Source: Massilia psychrophila (GTDB taxonomy: Bacteria > Pseudomonadota > Gammaproteobacteria > Burkholderiales > Burkholderiaceae_D). From it: 64,000 bases of DNA. The stretch's first letter is position 1. Every line of letters begins with the position of its first letter. Made by a program: the position numbers and the translations under genes. Shown here piece after piece: positions 22,918-32,145 of this stretch. The notes below the pieces were generated by a model. That model searched no databases. It was not told the origin of the DNA and saw only the letters and a program-made list of their open reading frames with translations. The DNA lies in contig NZ_PDOB01000015.1 in NCBI RefSeq assembly GCF_002760665.1, positions 43,211-107,210 on the forward strand, read 5' to 3'.

Positions 22918-25581
22918 ATGAAACAGTCGATGGCACGGCACAAGCACACGAAAACCGCGATCGCGGCCGCAGTGACGGTATTGGCGATGGGGACGGCGCT
23001 GCAGGCGCAAGCGGCGGACACCTCGCCAACCGCACCGCAGACGGTGGTCTTCACCGGTGTGCGCGCCGCCCTCGAACAGTCGTTGCGCCAGAAGCGCGAC
23101 GCCGATGCAGTGGTCGACATCGTCACCGCAGAAGACATCGGCAAGATGCCCGACAAGAACGTCGCCGACGCCATCCAGCGTTTGCCCGGCGTGAACACGC
23201 AGTCGTCGGCCGGCGGCGAAGGAGGCTTCGGCGAGAACGACAGGGTCAGCCTGCGCGGCACCAGCCCGAGCCTGCAGCAGACGCTGTTCAACGGCCACGC
23301 CATCAGCACCGGCGACTGGTTTTTGCTGAACCAAATTGGCGGCAACGTCGGCCGTTCCAGCAGCTTTTCGCTGCTGCCTTCCGAACTGGTCGGCTCGGTC
23401 GTGGCGCAAAAGAGCGCCACCGCTGACCTGGTCGAAGGCGGCGTGTCCGGCGCCATCAACGTCATCACCCGCCGTCCGCTCGATTTCCGCCGCCATCTGA
23501 CGGTCGAGGGCTCGGTGCAGGCCAATTACAACGACTTGTCAAGCAAGACCGAACCGCAGTTGTCCGCGCTGATGAACTGGAAGAACGCCGACAACAGCGC
23601 CGGCGTGCTGCTGCAGGCGTTCTCCGAAAAATCGTCGGTGCGGCGCGACGGCCAGGAAATCCTCGGCTACACGCCGATCAGCGCCACCAGCGCGGCGGCG
23701 CTGGCCAATCCGGCGCTGCTTGGTGTCGTCGTGCCGACGTTTATCGGCGCCAGCCTGTTCGAACAGGTCAAGAAGCGCACCGGCGGCGCCTTCGACATCG
23801 AGCTGCGGCCATCGCGTGCGCTCATGCTCGACCTGAACGGGTTCTACTCGAAACTGGAAGCGCCGCACCAGAACACCAACTGGCTGGCAGCACCGGCCAA
23901 TTCGCTCAATGGCAGCAACCTGGTGCCATTGAGCGCCACCGTGCGCAACAACACGCTGGTGGCGGCCTCGTTTGCCAGCAACTCGGGCGAGGTCGACAAC
24001 ATCTACCGGCCGGACGCGGGCGGCGAAGCGTGGTATCTCGACTTCAACGGCAAGCTGCGCGTGAACGACAATTTGACCGTGTCCGGCAAGCTCGGTACCA
24101 CGCACGGGGTCGGCTACGACCGCAAGGACGTGTACTACCAGAACAACGTCAACGGCGGCATGACATATGCGCTCAACGGCCTGTCGCCGGCAAGCGTCAG
24201 CTATCCCGGCGGGAACACCATCTCGCCCGGCTCGACGGCGTGGGCCGGCGGCGGCGAAGCGCAGTCGGTCGACAAAGAACAGTATGGCCAGATCGATGCC
24301 GAATGGCGGCCGCGCGACTCGCTGCTCACCTCACTTACTTCACTGACCTCGCTCAAGTTCGGCGCCCGCCTGACCGACCACCACCGCAGCGCCGAGCATC
24401 CGCTCGAGACGCGTCCGGGCCCGCTGGGCTTTAGCAATCCGGGCCCGGCCTGGAGCGGCCAGATGTACCCGTCCGATTTTGCGTCGAACCTGGGCGGCAA
24501 CCTGTCCTCGAGCTATTTCAAGTACGACGGCGCGGCCCTTGGCGCCTGGGGCGCGGTGCCGGGCAACCGCCTGCTCGACTACACGCTGCGGCATAACTGG
24601 ACCGACGAATTCCAGGTCGCCGAGAAAACCGCCGCGCTGTATGCGATGGCCAATCTGGGCGGCGATGGCTGGAGCGGCAACTTCGGCCTGCGCGCCATCC
24701 AGACGCGCCAGCGCACGGTCGTCAATCTGGCGGGCGGGCCGGCGCCGGTCACCGGTTCGGCGTTCGGGTCCTACACGCCAACCACCTTCGAGCGCACCTA
24801 CCGCGACTATCTACCAAGCGCGAACGTCAAGTTCGACGTGGGACCAAGCCTGGTGGTGCGCGCCGCCGTGGCCAAGACCATCGCGCGGCCGGACTACAGC
24901 GCGCTGGGCGGCTCGGTGTCGCTCAACGATGACGCCTTGAGCGGCAGCGGCGGCAACGTCAACCTCGACCCGGTACGCTCGACCAATGTCGATTTGTCGG
25001 CCGAATGGTATTTCGCGCCCAAGTCCCTGTTGTCGGCCGGCCTGTTTTACATGGACCTGCGCTCGATCGTGGCGCAGGGCACGTCATCGGGCACCTACTA
25101 CAACAACAAGCGCAGCGCGCAGACGGTGTACCAGATCACGTCGCCGTACAACACCAGCGGCACCAACAAGGGCGTCGAGCTGAGCTACCAGCAGCCGGTG
25201 TGGGGCAATTTCGGCACGCTCGTCAACTATACGTACGCTGACGGCAAGCTCGACGGCGGCGGCGAACTGCTCAACTCGTCGCGCAACACCTACAACGTTA
25301 CCGGCTACTTCGAAGACGAGCGCCTCAGCGCGCGCCTGGCCTACAATTTCCGCTCGGCGTACAAGGCCGGGGTCGACCGCGGCGCCAGCCAGCACGTCGA
25401 CGGCTCGCCATCGCTGGCAGCATCGCTGAACTTCAAGCTGAGCGAGCGGCTGACCTTGACGTTCGATGCGCTCAATCTCACCAACAAGACCATCGCGATG
25501 TACGCCGAGAACAGCGACCGGCCGCGCGCGTTCTATTCGAACGGGCGCACTTTCTATGTTGGCCTGCGCGCGAAGCTGTAA
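22918..25581 (+). CDS. TonB-dependent receptor (probable chito-oligosaccharide/GlcNAc uptake)
   Basis: An 887-residue outer-membrane receptor. It has a signal peptide ending LQAQAA, a plug domain (VVDIVTAEDIGKMPDKNVADAIQRLPGVN, then RVSLRGTSPSLQQTLFNGH and GGVSGAINVITRRPL) and a 22-strand barrel ending in the aromatic-rich NGRTFYVGLRAKL. A ribosome-binding GGAGA lies 6 bases before ATG 22918. The gene is followed directly by a GH20 hexosaminidase and an AmpG-like transporter, so the ligand is probably an oligosaccharide with N-acetylglucosamine, as in chitin-utilisation loci of other proteobacteria. The ligand is inferred from neighbours only. A small in-frame SLTSLTSL repeat lies in one extracellular loop. 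Confidence 0.93.
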   Translation: MKQSMARHKHTKTAIAAAVTVLAMGTALQAQAADTSPTAPQTVVFTGVRAALEQSLRQKRDADAVVDIVTAEDIGKMPDKNVADAIQRLPGVNTQSSAGGEGGFGENDRVSLRGTSPSLQQTLFNGHAISTGDWFLLNQIGGNVGRSSSFSLLPSELVGSVVAQKSATADLVEGGVSGAINVITRRPLDFRRHLTVEGSVQANYNDLSSKTEPQLSALMNWKNADNSAGVLLQAFSEKSSVRRDGQEILGYTPISATSAAALANPALLGVVVPTFIGASLFEQVKKRTGGAFDIELRPSRALMLDLNGFYSKLEAPHQNTNWLAAPANSLNGSNLVPLSATVRNNTLVAASFASNSGEVDNIYRPDAGGEAWYLDFNGKLRVNDNLTVSGKLGTTHGVGYDRKDVYYQNNVNGGMTYALNGLSPASVSYPGGNTISPGSTAWAGGGEAQSVDKEQYGQIDAEWRPRDSLLTSLTSLTSLKFGARLTDHHRSAEHPLETRPGPLGFSNPGPAWSGQMYPSDFASNLGGNLSSSYFKYDGAALGAWGAVPGNRLLDYTLRHNWTDEFQVAEKTAALYAMANLGGDGWSGNFGLRAIQTRQRTVVNLAGGPAPVTGSAFGSYTPTTFERTYRDYLPSANVKFDVGPSLVVRAAVAKTIARPDYSALGGSVSLNDDALSGSGGNVNLDPVRSTNVDLSAEWYFAPKSLLSAGLFYMDLRSIVAQGTSSGTYYNNKRSAQTVYQITSPYNTSGTNKGVELSYQQPVWGNFGTLVNYTYADGKLDGGGELLNSSRNTYNVTGYFEDERLSARLAYNFRSAYKAGVDRGASQHVDGSPSLAASLNFKLSERLTLTFDALNLTNKTIAMYAENSDRPRAFYSNGRTFYVGLRAKL

Positions 25582-25596
25582 TTGAGTCCGACAACG

Positions 25597-28062
25597 ATGG
25601 CGACAACCAAGAGCGTCACCGTTGGCTGGGAGTGCCTGGCCAACGGCAGAACGGACGAGTGGCCGGGCGAGTCGTTCGCGGCAACGCTGACGTTGCAGAA
25701 CGTCTCGGGCGCGCCGCTGGCGGCGGGCTGGGCGCTGTACTTCAATACCTGCCGCCAGGTCGTGGAGGGCAGCGCCGACGCCGGCTTCATCATCGAACAT
25801 GTCAACGGCGACCTGTTCCGCCTGACGCGGTCCGGCGCATGCGCCTGGCAAGCCGGCCAGGTCCATGCGATCAATTACCGCGCCCGGTTCTGGGCCATCA
25901 GCGTTACCGACGCCCCGCTCGGGTTTTACCTGGTGCCGGGCGATGGCGGGCCGGCCATCGATCTGGGCGACGCGCGCATCGTCCCGTTCACCCGGCCGCA
26001 GCAGCTGCGCCGCAGCCTTAATGACCGCGTGCCGGTGCAGGACGCCAGCGCGCGCTTTTGCCAGAATATGCAAGCGCGCCTGCTGCCGGTGCAGCAGGTC
26101 GGGCGCATTACGCCGAAGCCGTTGTCGGCGGTGTTTATTGAAGGTCAATGCGTGCTGGCGCGCGACACCGATCTCGTGTGCGACAGCGCGCTGGCCGGCG
26201 AGGCCGCCTACCTGCGCGCCCTGCTGGCCGGGTTGCCTGGCCTGCCGGCGGCTGGCGGCGCCACGATTGTGCTTGAACTTGGCGAACCTGGCACACCGGG
26301 CGACGAAGCCTACCTGCTCGAGCTGACAACGGCCACGCTGCGCCTGCGCGGCGCTTCGCCGCACGGCGTCTTCAACGGCATCCAGACCCTGGCCCAGTTA
26401 CTGTGCGCCGCCACCGGCACGGCGCCGCTCGGGCGCGTGATCGATGCGCCGCGCTTCGGCTACCGTGGCATGATGCTCGACGTCGCCCGCCATTTCGCCA
26501 GCGTCGACACGGTCATGCGCCTGCTCGACTGCATGGCGCGCTACAAGCTCAACCGTTTTCACTTTCACCTTACCGACGACGAGGGCTGGCGCCTCGAGAT
26601 TGCGGGCTTGCCGGAGCTGACCGAGGTCGGCGCGCGGCGCGGCGTGGCCCTTGATGGCCAGCCGTGCCTGCCGCCGGCGTTCGGCTCGGGCGCGGACATC
26701 GAAACCTCCGCCGGCACCGGGTTCTACAGCGCCGGCGACTTCATCGCCATCCTGCGCCATGCCCACTGTCTGCATATCGAGGTGATCCCCGAGTTCAACC
26801 TGCCGGGCCACGCGCGCGCCGCCGTGGTCGCGATGCGGGTGCGCCACGACCGCCTCCGCGCAGCCGGCGACGTCAATGCCGCCGAAGAATATCTGCTCAG
26901 CGACCCGGACGATGCGTCGCTCTACCAGTCGGTGCAGCTGTGGCGCGACAACGTCATCTGCATCGCGCGCCCGTCGGTCGATCGCTTCATCGATAGCGTC
27001 GTCGACGCCGTCTGCGCCTTGTTCCGCGCCGCCGGCGCGCCGCTGCGCGCCATCCATACCGGCGGCGACGAGGTGCCGGCCGGTGCCTGGCTCGGCTCGC
27101 CCCTGTGCCGCCGGCGCATGGCCGAGCACGGCTGGACCGGCGTCGGCGAGCTGCGCGACGACTTCGTCCGGCGCTGCCGCGCCATCCTCGAACGCCATGG
27201 CCTCGGCTTCGCCGGCTGGGAAGAAGCCGTGCCGGCCGCAGGTGACCTGACGCGGGCCGTCGAGGCCGGACCGAATTTCCAGCTCTACGTGTGGAACAAC
27301 GCCTGGGGTTCTGGAATGGAAGACGGCGCGTACCGGCTGGCGAACGCCGGCTACAGCGTGGTGCTGGCCAACGCCGCCCATTTGTACTTCGACCTGGCCT
27401 GTGCCAAGGACCCGGAGGAGCCGGGCTACTACTGGGCCGGCTTCGTCGAAACGCGCAACGCGTTTACGTTTTGCCCGCTCGACGCCACCCTCACCGCCGG
27501 TTTTGACGCCATGGGCCAGCCGGTGGCGGCACCGACGCTGGCGGCCATGCGGCGGCTCGATGCGGCTGGCGCCGCGCGCATCGCCGGCCTGCAAGGCCAG
27601 CTATGGGGCGAGAACACGCCGTCGCGCGAACGCCTCGAATACATGGTGGCGCCACGCCTGCTGGCACTGGCCGAACGCGCGTGGGCACCCGACCCCGGCT
27701 GGCACCTGATGTTCGATCCGGCGCGGCGTGGGCAGCGCATCGAGCGCGACTGGAACGAATTTGCCAACCGCCTCGGCCAGCGCGACTTGCCGCGCCTCGA
27801 TTGCGCGCCGCTGGCCTACGGCTACCGGCTGCCGCCGCCGGGAGTGGCGCTGGACGCCGCTGCCGGAACGATCCTCGCCAACGTTGCACTGCCGGGGCTG
27901 GCACTGCACTACACTGTCGATGGCAGCGAACCGGCGCAAACCAGCGCGCGTTACCGCGATCCGGTGGCGGCAAACGGGTGTGCGGTATTTAAGATCGCCA
28001 CCTTCGACACGCGCGGACGCAAGAGCCGCAGCGTCACCCTCGACCTGGAGCCGCAGCCATGA
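25597..28062 (+). CDS. GH20 beta-N-acetylhexosaminidase
   Basis: An 821-residue glycosidase. Domains in order: an N-terminal chitobiase-like beta domain (about 8-115; TVGWECL to DAPLGFYLV), a GH20 alpha-beta lead-in domain, the GH20 barrel (about 285-720) with YRGMMLDVARHF, LTDDEGWRLEI and the catalytic pair D491-E492 in HTGGDEVPAG, and a C-terminal chitobiase domain (LHYTVDGSEPAQTS). It removes terminal GlcNAc or GalNAc. No signal peptide is seen, which is unusual beside a TonB receptor and suggests a cytoplasmic or otherwise exported enzyme. ATG 25597 is chosen; a TTG at 25582 directly after the receptor stop is an alternative. Confidence 0.92.
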   Translation: MATTKSVTVGWECLANGRTDEWPGESFAATLTLQNVSGAPLAAGWALYFNTCRQVVEGSADAGFIIEHVNGDLFRLTRSGACAWQAGQVHAINYRARFWAISVTDAPLGFYLVPGDGGPAIDLGDARIVPFTRPQQLRRSLNDRVPVQDASARFCQNMQARLLPVQQVGRITPKPLSAVFIEGQCVLARDTDLVCDSALAGEAAYLRALLAGLPGLPAAGGATIVLELGEPGTPGDEAYLLELTTATLRLRGASPHGVFNGIQTLAQLLCAATGTAPLGRVIDAPRFGYRGMMLDVARHFASVDTVMRLLDCMARYKLNRFHFHLTDDEGWRLEIAGLPELTEVGARRGVALDGQPCLPPAFGSGADIETSAGTGFYSAGDFIAILRHAHCLHIEVIPEFNLPGHARAAVVAMRVRHDRLRAAGDVNAAEEYLLSDPDDASLYQSVQLWRDNVICIARPSVDRFIDSVVDAVCALFRAAGAPLRAIHTGGDEVPAGAWLGSPLCRRRMAEHGWTGVGELRDDFVRRCRAILERHGLGFAGWEEAVPAAGDLTRAVEAGPNFQLYVWNNAWGSGMEDGAYRLANAGYSVVLANAAHLYFDLACAKDPEEPGYYWAGFVETRNAFTFCPLDATLTAGFDAMGQPVAAPTLAAMRRLDAAGAARIAGLQGQLWGENTPSRERLEYMVAPRLLALAERAWAPDPGWHLMFDPARRGQRIERDWNEFANRLGQRDLPRLDCAPLAYGYRLPPPGVALDAAAGTILANVALPGLALHYTVDGSEPAQTSARYRDPVAANGCAVFKIATFDTRGRKSRSVTLDLEPQP

Positions 28063-29366
28063 ATGATGTTTCCGCCGCCGCCGCCGTGTCCACAACCTTG
28101 GCGCCGTGCGCCGCCCGTCATCCGCTGGCGTGGGTGCCGACCTTGTACCTGGCGCAGGGCTTGCCGTTTTACGCCGTCGCGCTGGTGGCCGGGCTGATGT
28201 TCAAGAGCATGGATGTGCCGAACCACCAGATCGCCCGCTGGACCGGGCTGCTCGGCATGGCGTGGGTGTTCAAAGCGCTGTGGAGCCCGTTCCTCGAACT
28301 GGCGCGCAGCAAGAAGCGGGTGGTAATCGCCTTCCAGCTGACGGGCGCGGCCAGCCTGGCCGGCGTCGCGCTGGCGCTGCAGATGCCGGCCTGGTTCGCC
28401 TGCACCATCGCGCTGCTGGCGCTTGTCGCGCTGGCCTCGGCCACCCACGACATCGCCGCCGACGGCTTGTACATCGCCAGCCTGTCGGCGCGCCAGCAGG
28501 CCGCCTATGCCGGCTGGCAGGGCGCGTTCTTCAATGCCGCCAAGTTCCTCTCGCTGGGCGCGCTGGTGATGTTGGCCGGCTACCTGGAGCCACGCATCGG
28601 CGCGCGGCCGGCGTGGATCGCCGTGTTTTGCTTGCTGGGCGGCGCCATGGCCGCCCTCGCGCTGTACCACTTGTGGGTGCTGCCGCCAGGGCACAACACG
28701 GCAGACCACGCGCGCGCGGCGTCGCCGGGCGCGGTCGCTGCCACCCTGTTTGACGTCATCAAGGCGTTCTTTGCCAAGCCGGGCATCTGGATCGGGATCC
28801 TGTTTATTATTTTGTTTCGCGCCGGCGAAGGGCAGATCCAGACCATCGGGCCGCTGTTTCTGCGCGACGCCCGGGAACTCGGCGGGCTCGGGCTGTCGAC
28901 CGGCGAAGTCGGCGCCGTCTACGGCACCGCCGGCACCATCGCCTTCCTGGCCGGCTCGATCGCCGGCGGTTATTTCACGTCATGGCTTGGACTCAAGCGC
29001 GCAATGCCGTGCTTGATCCTGGCGATGAACCTGCCGAACGCGGTGTTTTACTACCTCAGCGTAAGTCAACCCGATTCGCTCGGCGTTATCGCCACCGCGC
29101 TCGCGATCGAGATGTTCGGCTACGGTTTCGGTTTTGTCGGCATCATCCTGTTCATCATGCAGGTGATCGCCAGCGGCCGTTACCAGACGGCGCACTATGC
29201 CCTGGGCACCGGCTTCATGCAGCTCGGTTTCGTGGCCTCCAAGATGATCAGCGGCGACATCCAGCAAGCGCTCGGCTACCGCCATTTTTTCCTGTGGGTG
29301 TTGCTGGCGGCGTTGCCGGTGCTGCTGCTGACGCGCGTGGTGGAACTCGAGCGGCGTGAAGTTTAG
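28059..29366 (+). CDS. AmpG-like MFS transporter
   Basis: A 435-residue permease with 12 predicted membrane helices. The start overlaps the hexosaminidase stop by 4 bp (ATGA). Sequence features such as LYLAQGLPFYAV, FKALWSPFLE and ATHDIAADG(L)Y match the AmpG group of muropeptide and amino-sugar transporters. With GH20 and the TonB receptor it forms a locus that would bring GlcNAc-containing oligosaccharides across both membranes. The position after GH20 suggests it carries the substrate or product of that enzyme. An AmpG role in cell-wall recycling cannot be excluded. Confidence 0.9.
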   Translation: MNDVSAAAAVSTTLAPCAARHPLAWVPTLYLAQGLPFYAVALVAGLMFKSMDVPNHQIARWTGLLGMAWVFKALWSPFLELARSKKRVVIAFQLTGAASLAGVALALQMPAWFACTIALLALVALASATHDIAADGLYIASLSARQQAAYAGWQGAFFNAAKFLSLGALVMLAGYLEPRIGARPAWIAVFCLLGGAMAALALYHLWVLPPGHNTADHARAASPGAVAATLFDVIKAFFAKPGIWIGILFIILFRAGEGQIQTIGPLFLRDARELGGLGLSTGEVGAVYGTAGTIAFLAGSIAGGYFTSWLGLKRAMPCLILAMNLPNAVFYYLSVSQPDSLGVIATALAIEMFGYGFGFVGIILFIMQVIASGRYQTAHYALGTGFMQLGFVASKMISGDIQQALGYRHFFLWVLLAALPVLLLTRVVELERREV

Positions 29367-30283
29367 CGCTTCTTGACCGGCAGCGCCAGCCAGCCGCGCC
29401 ACTGGCCGGCGTCGCAGCGCTCCACCATTTCGATATGCGGGCGGGTGCTATCGAGCCGCCACGCGGCTTGCTGGTCGAGCCAGTCTTCGTACATCGAGCG
29501 AAACCGCGGCCACTCGCGCTGGAAGTCGAGGCAGGCGTAGTTGCCGGCCGGCAGGATGCGCACGCCCAAGCGCGGGTCGCCTGCCGGGGCGGCGGCCGCA
29601 CCGAAATCGTAGCAGTATTCGCTGGCGCCCGTAAAACCCGGATCTTCGTCGAACACGCCATACCACGGCGTGCCCGGCGCCGCGCCGCCGCGCCGTTCGG
29701 CTTCGCAGATGACGTCGTTGCAGGCCAGTGAAAGCGCCGCTCCCGACTGGCCGAAAAAGCGATGGTAGCGCAGCGTGATTGGGGGCAGGGCGCGCACCGC
29801 GATGCGCGCGGCGATGCTGCCCGGCTCGGGTGGACAATACGGCGCCAAGATCACGTCCAGGTTATCCGGCTCGGCGACGAAAAAACTGACATCGCTCTCG
29901 CGCCCGACCTGCTGGTCCATGAAAGTGCGCCAGCCGCCTTCGCGCCAGGCCTTGGCCGACATCGCGAATTGCTGCTTGAAGGCCTTGGCAAAGGCGGCGT
30001 TGGACGGAAACCCGCAGTCCTGGGCGATGCGAAACACCGCGACGTCCGGTTCATGGCGCAGCAAGTGGGCGGCGCGCCGCAGGCGCCGCTTGCGCTGGTA
30101 TTCGACGGCCGAAAAACCGGTCAGCTCGCGAAAGATGCGGCCGAAGTGAAACGACGAATAGCTGGCCGACGCCGCCAGCGTTTTAAGCGCCAGCGGGTCG
30201 CCCAGCGAGTCGAGCATCAAGTCCATCACTTCGTACAGACGCGACGCGCGCGACGTCGGTACAGGGCGGGAGGAGTGCGGCAT
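29363..30283 (-). CDS. AraC-family regulator with GyrI-like effector domain
   Basis: A 306-residue transcription regulator of the Rob/SoxS-like architecture. An N-terminal AraC DNA-binding domain (about 15-110; LKTLAASASYSSFHFGRIFRELTG, then IAQDCGFPSNAAFAKAFKQQFAMS) is followed by a GyrI-like small-molecule binding domain (about 145-300) that ends MVERCDAGQWRGWLALPVKKR. The gene converges with the AmpG-like transporter and overlaps its last 4 bp, so it is not in the same operon; a link to it is possible only by proximity. Such regulators usually respond to a drug-like or metabolic ligand. Confidence 0.88.
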   Translation of the reverse strand: MPHSSRPVPTSRASRLYEVMDLMLDSLGDPLALKTLAASASYSSFHFGRIFRELTGFSAVEYQRKRRLRRAAHLLRHEPDVAVFRIAQDCGFPSNAAFAKAFKQQFAMSAKAWREGGWRTFMDQQVGRESDVSFFVAEPDNLDVILAPYCPPEPGSIAARIAVRALPPITLRYHRFFGQSGAALSLACNDVICEAERRGGAAPGTPWYGVFDEDPGFTGASEYCYDFGAAAAPAGDPRLGVRILPAGNYACLDFQREWPRFRSMYEDWLDQQAAWRLDSTRPHIEMVERCDAGQWRGWLALPVKKR

Positions 30284-30407
30284 GGCAGCGGCCGTTAATA
30301 TAGGTGCATTAATTATCGCTTAAATAATGTGCAGTGACGCAATTAGTCAGCCATTGGGGCAAGCGCCGCAACACCTCCGATGTATTCCAGGTTCTCTTAA
30401 GCGCGGG

Positions 30408-31313
30408 TCAATGCGGCGTCCCAAATACCTGGGTCCAGTACACCCGCGTGCTCGCGCGGGCGCTGTCGACGGCGTACGCCGCGCCCATGTCGGTAAACCC
30501 GCGGTGCATGAGATTGGCGCAGTGCCCCGGGCTCGATAACCAGCCCGCTACCGCGTCGCCAGGGGAGTCTTGTCCGGACGCGATGTTTTCGCCGATCCGC
30601 CGCCAGCGATAGCCCGCTTGCAAAGCGCGGTCGCCGACCACGCGGCCATCCTTTCCCTGGTGACTGAAAGATCGATGGGTGGCCATATCGAGACTGTGCG
30701 CCAGCGCCGCATCGGCAAGCGCCGCGTTCCAGGCCAGTGCGGGCGCGGGCGCAAACTGCTGCTCGCCACAGCTTCTTGCCGACGAGCGCGCGGCGTTGAC
30801 CGCGTCGAGGATGGCTTTACCTGCTTGCTGCCAACCGGCCAGCTGCGACGCGGGCGATGGCGGCGCCGGTTGCGCCAGCACGACCAGCCAGCTCGCGCCG
30901 CTGCGACCGGCGCCGATCGCGGAAAATTGCGTGCTGAGCAGCGTGCGGCAATATGTGGATGCGATGGCGGCCATGGCGGCGTGCTCGTCGAGCGGGCCTT
31001 CCACATAAATGGCTTCGGCGCGCGCAACCGGGTAGCCGGCGCGCTCAAGTGCCTGCTCCAGAAACATGCCTGACGCAACTTGTGCCCTGGACAAGGCCGG
31101 TTCAAGCGCAAGCGGCGCCACCGGAACTGCCGGGCGTCCCTCGCAGCTACCGGGCGCGGCGCGATACGCGTTGATGAGGTCGGCCAGCGACTGATGGCGA
31201 TGCCGGTTTTGCGGGTTTTGCGCGTGCGCTGCCACAGCAGCGAACAACATGGCGCACACCAGCGCGCACCGGGTCAGGGCAATTCGCCGCTCTTTCGCGA
31301 ACAGGTTTTTCAC
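30408..31313 (-). CDS. Exported CAP (SCP/PR-1) domain protein
   Basis: A 301-residue secreted protein starting with GTG at 31313 and a signal peptide ending FAAVAAHAQ. The C-terminal half (about 165-300) is a bacterial CAP domain: ILDAVNAARS, then LAWNAALADAALAHSLDMATHRSFSHQG, GENIASGQDSP, WLSSPGHCANLMHRGFTDMG and VYWTQVFG. The first half (LADLINAYRAAPGSCEGR, LEPALSRAQVASG) resembles a degenerate second copy of the CAP start. CAP proteins bind lipids or act as peptidases in other systems; in bacteria the role is unclear. Its GTG overlaps the stop of a 43-residue ORF upstream, so translation may be coupled. Confidence 0.85.
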   Translation of the reverse strand: MKNLFAKERRIALTRCALVCAMLFAAVAAHAQNPQNRHRHQSLADLINAYRAAPGSCEGRPAVPVAPLALEPALSRAQVASGMFLEQALERAGYPVARAEAIYVEGPLDEHAAMAAIASTYCRTLLSTQFSAIGAGRSGASWLVVLAQPAPPSPASQLAGWQQAGKAILDAVNAARSSARSCGEQQFAPAPALAWNAALADAALAHSLDMATHRSFSHQGKDGRVVGDRALQAGYRWRRIGENIASGQDSPGDAVAGWLSSPGHCANLMHRGFTDMGAAYAVDSARASTRVYWTQVFGTPH

Positions 31314-31441
31314 GCTACCGAGCTTGACCGGCGCCTGGGGGCGCGCCGAGCCAGCTGCGCCGGCGAAACGGGCACTGCCAGCAGCGCGCTCAGGAAAGTG
31401 GCAAGGAACAAAGCTGGTGGCTTGGTGTGGAGGCGTTTCAT
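31310..31441 (-). CDS. 43-aa signal-peptide-like ORF upstream of CAP gene
   Basis: A short ORF with an AGGGA ribosome-binding sequence, starting MKRLHTKPPALFLATFLSAL and ending in a basic tail (RRAPRRRSSSVA). Its TGA overlaps the GTG of the CAP gene (GTGA). The product is a hydrophobic leader followed by an arginine-rich end. It might be a real small membrane peptide, a translation coupler, or the original N-terminus of the CAP protein displaced by a frameshift. Not annotated by length filters. Confidence 0.4.
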   Translation of the reverse strand: MKRLHTKPPALFLATFLSALLAVPVSPAQLARRAPRRRSSSVA

Positions 31442-31578
31442 TATGGTTCCCTATTTATTGTTTCAGATTGCCCTGGATCGGCGCTTGCTGGGTGGGCGGC
31501 TGCGGATTTGCTATGCTAGCGTCTTCGAATCTCCGGCGCGGCACCCGTGCCGGCTTACCCTGTTAACGGAGCAGCACC

Positions 31579-32115
31579 ATGGCATCTTTGCAAGATCAGT
31601 TTTTAAAAGCCGGCCTGGTCGACAAGAACAAAGCCAAACTGGCCAACCAGGACAAGAGCAAGCAGAAAAAGGTCGAGCGCCGCACCGGTACCCAAAATGT
31701 CGATGAAGTACGCTTGGCCGCGCTCGAGACGCAGCGCAAGAATGCCGAGCGGGCGCGCGAACTCAATGCCCAGCGCGACGCGGCTGCCACCCAAAAAGCG
31801 ATCGTGGCGCAAATCGCCCAACTGGTGAACAAGAATCGCCAGAACAAAGGTGCTGGCGACATCGCCTACAATTTTGCGCACGACAAGAAGATCGAACGGA
31901 TCTATGTTTCAGCGACGGTCCAGGCGCACTTGATGGCGGGGCGCCTGGTGATCGTCTGCCAAGGCGGCGCCACCGAACTGGTACCGCGGATCATCGCCGA
32001 CAAGATCGCCGAGCGCGATGCCTCGCTCGTGGTGCGGGTCAGCAAGGCCAGCACCGAGGTCGACGCCGACGATCCGTACGCCGCTTTCCAAATCCCCGAC
32101 GACCTGATGTGGTAA
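31579..32115 (+). CDS. DUF2058 family protein (YaiL-like)
   Basis: A 178-residue cytoplasmic protein matching DUF2058 along its length: SLQDQFLKAGLVDKNKAKLANQDKSKQKK at the start, a long charged helix (about 40-90), then IAYNFAHDKKIERIYVS and a C-terminal segment LVIVCQGGATELVPRIIADKIAERD. E. coli YaiL was described as a nucleoprotein/polynucleotide-associated protein; exact role unknown. A GGAG ribosome-binding sequence is 7 bases upstream. Stands alone. Confidence 0.9.
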   Translation: MASLQDQFLKAGLVDKNKAKLANQDKSKQKKVERRTGTQNVDEVRLAALETQRKNAERARELNAQRDAAATQKAIVAQIAQLVNKNRQNKGAGDIAYNFAHDKKIERIYVSATVQAHLMAGRLVIVCQGGATELVPRIIADKIAERDASLVVRVSKASTEVDADDPYAAFQIPDDLMW

Positions 32116-32145
32116 CGCAGGCCCGGTCGACAAGCTGTAGCCTGC

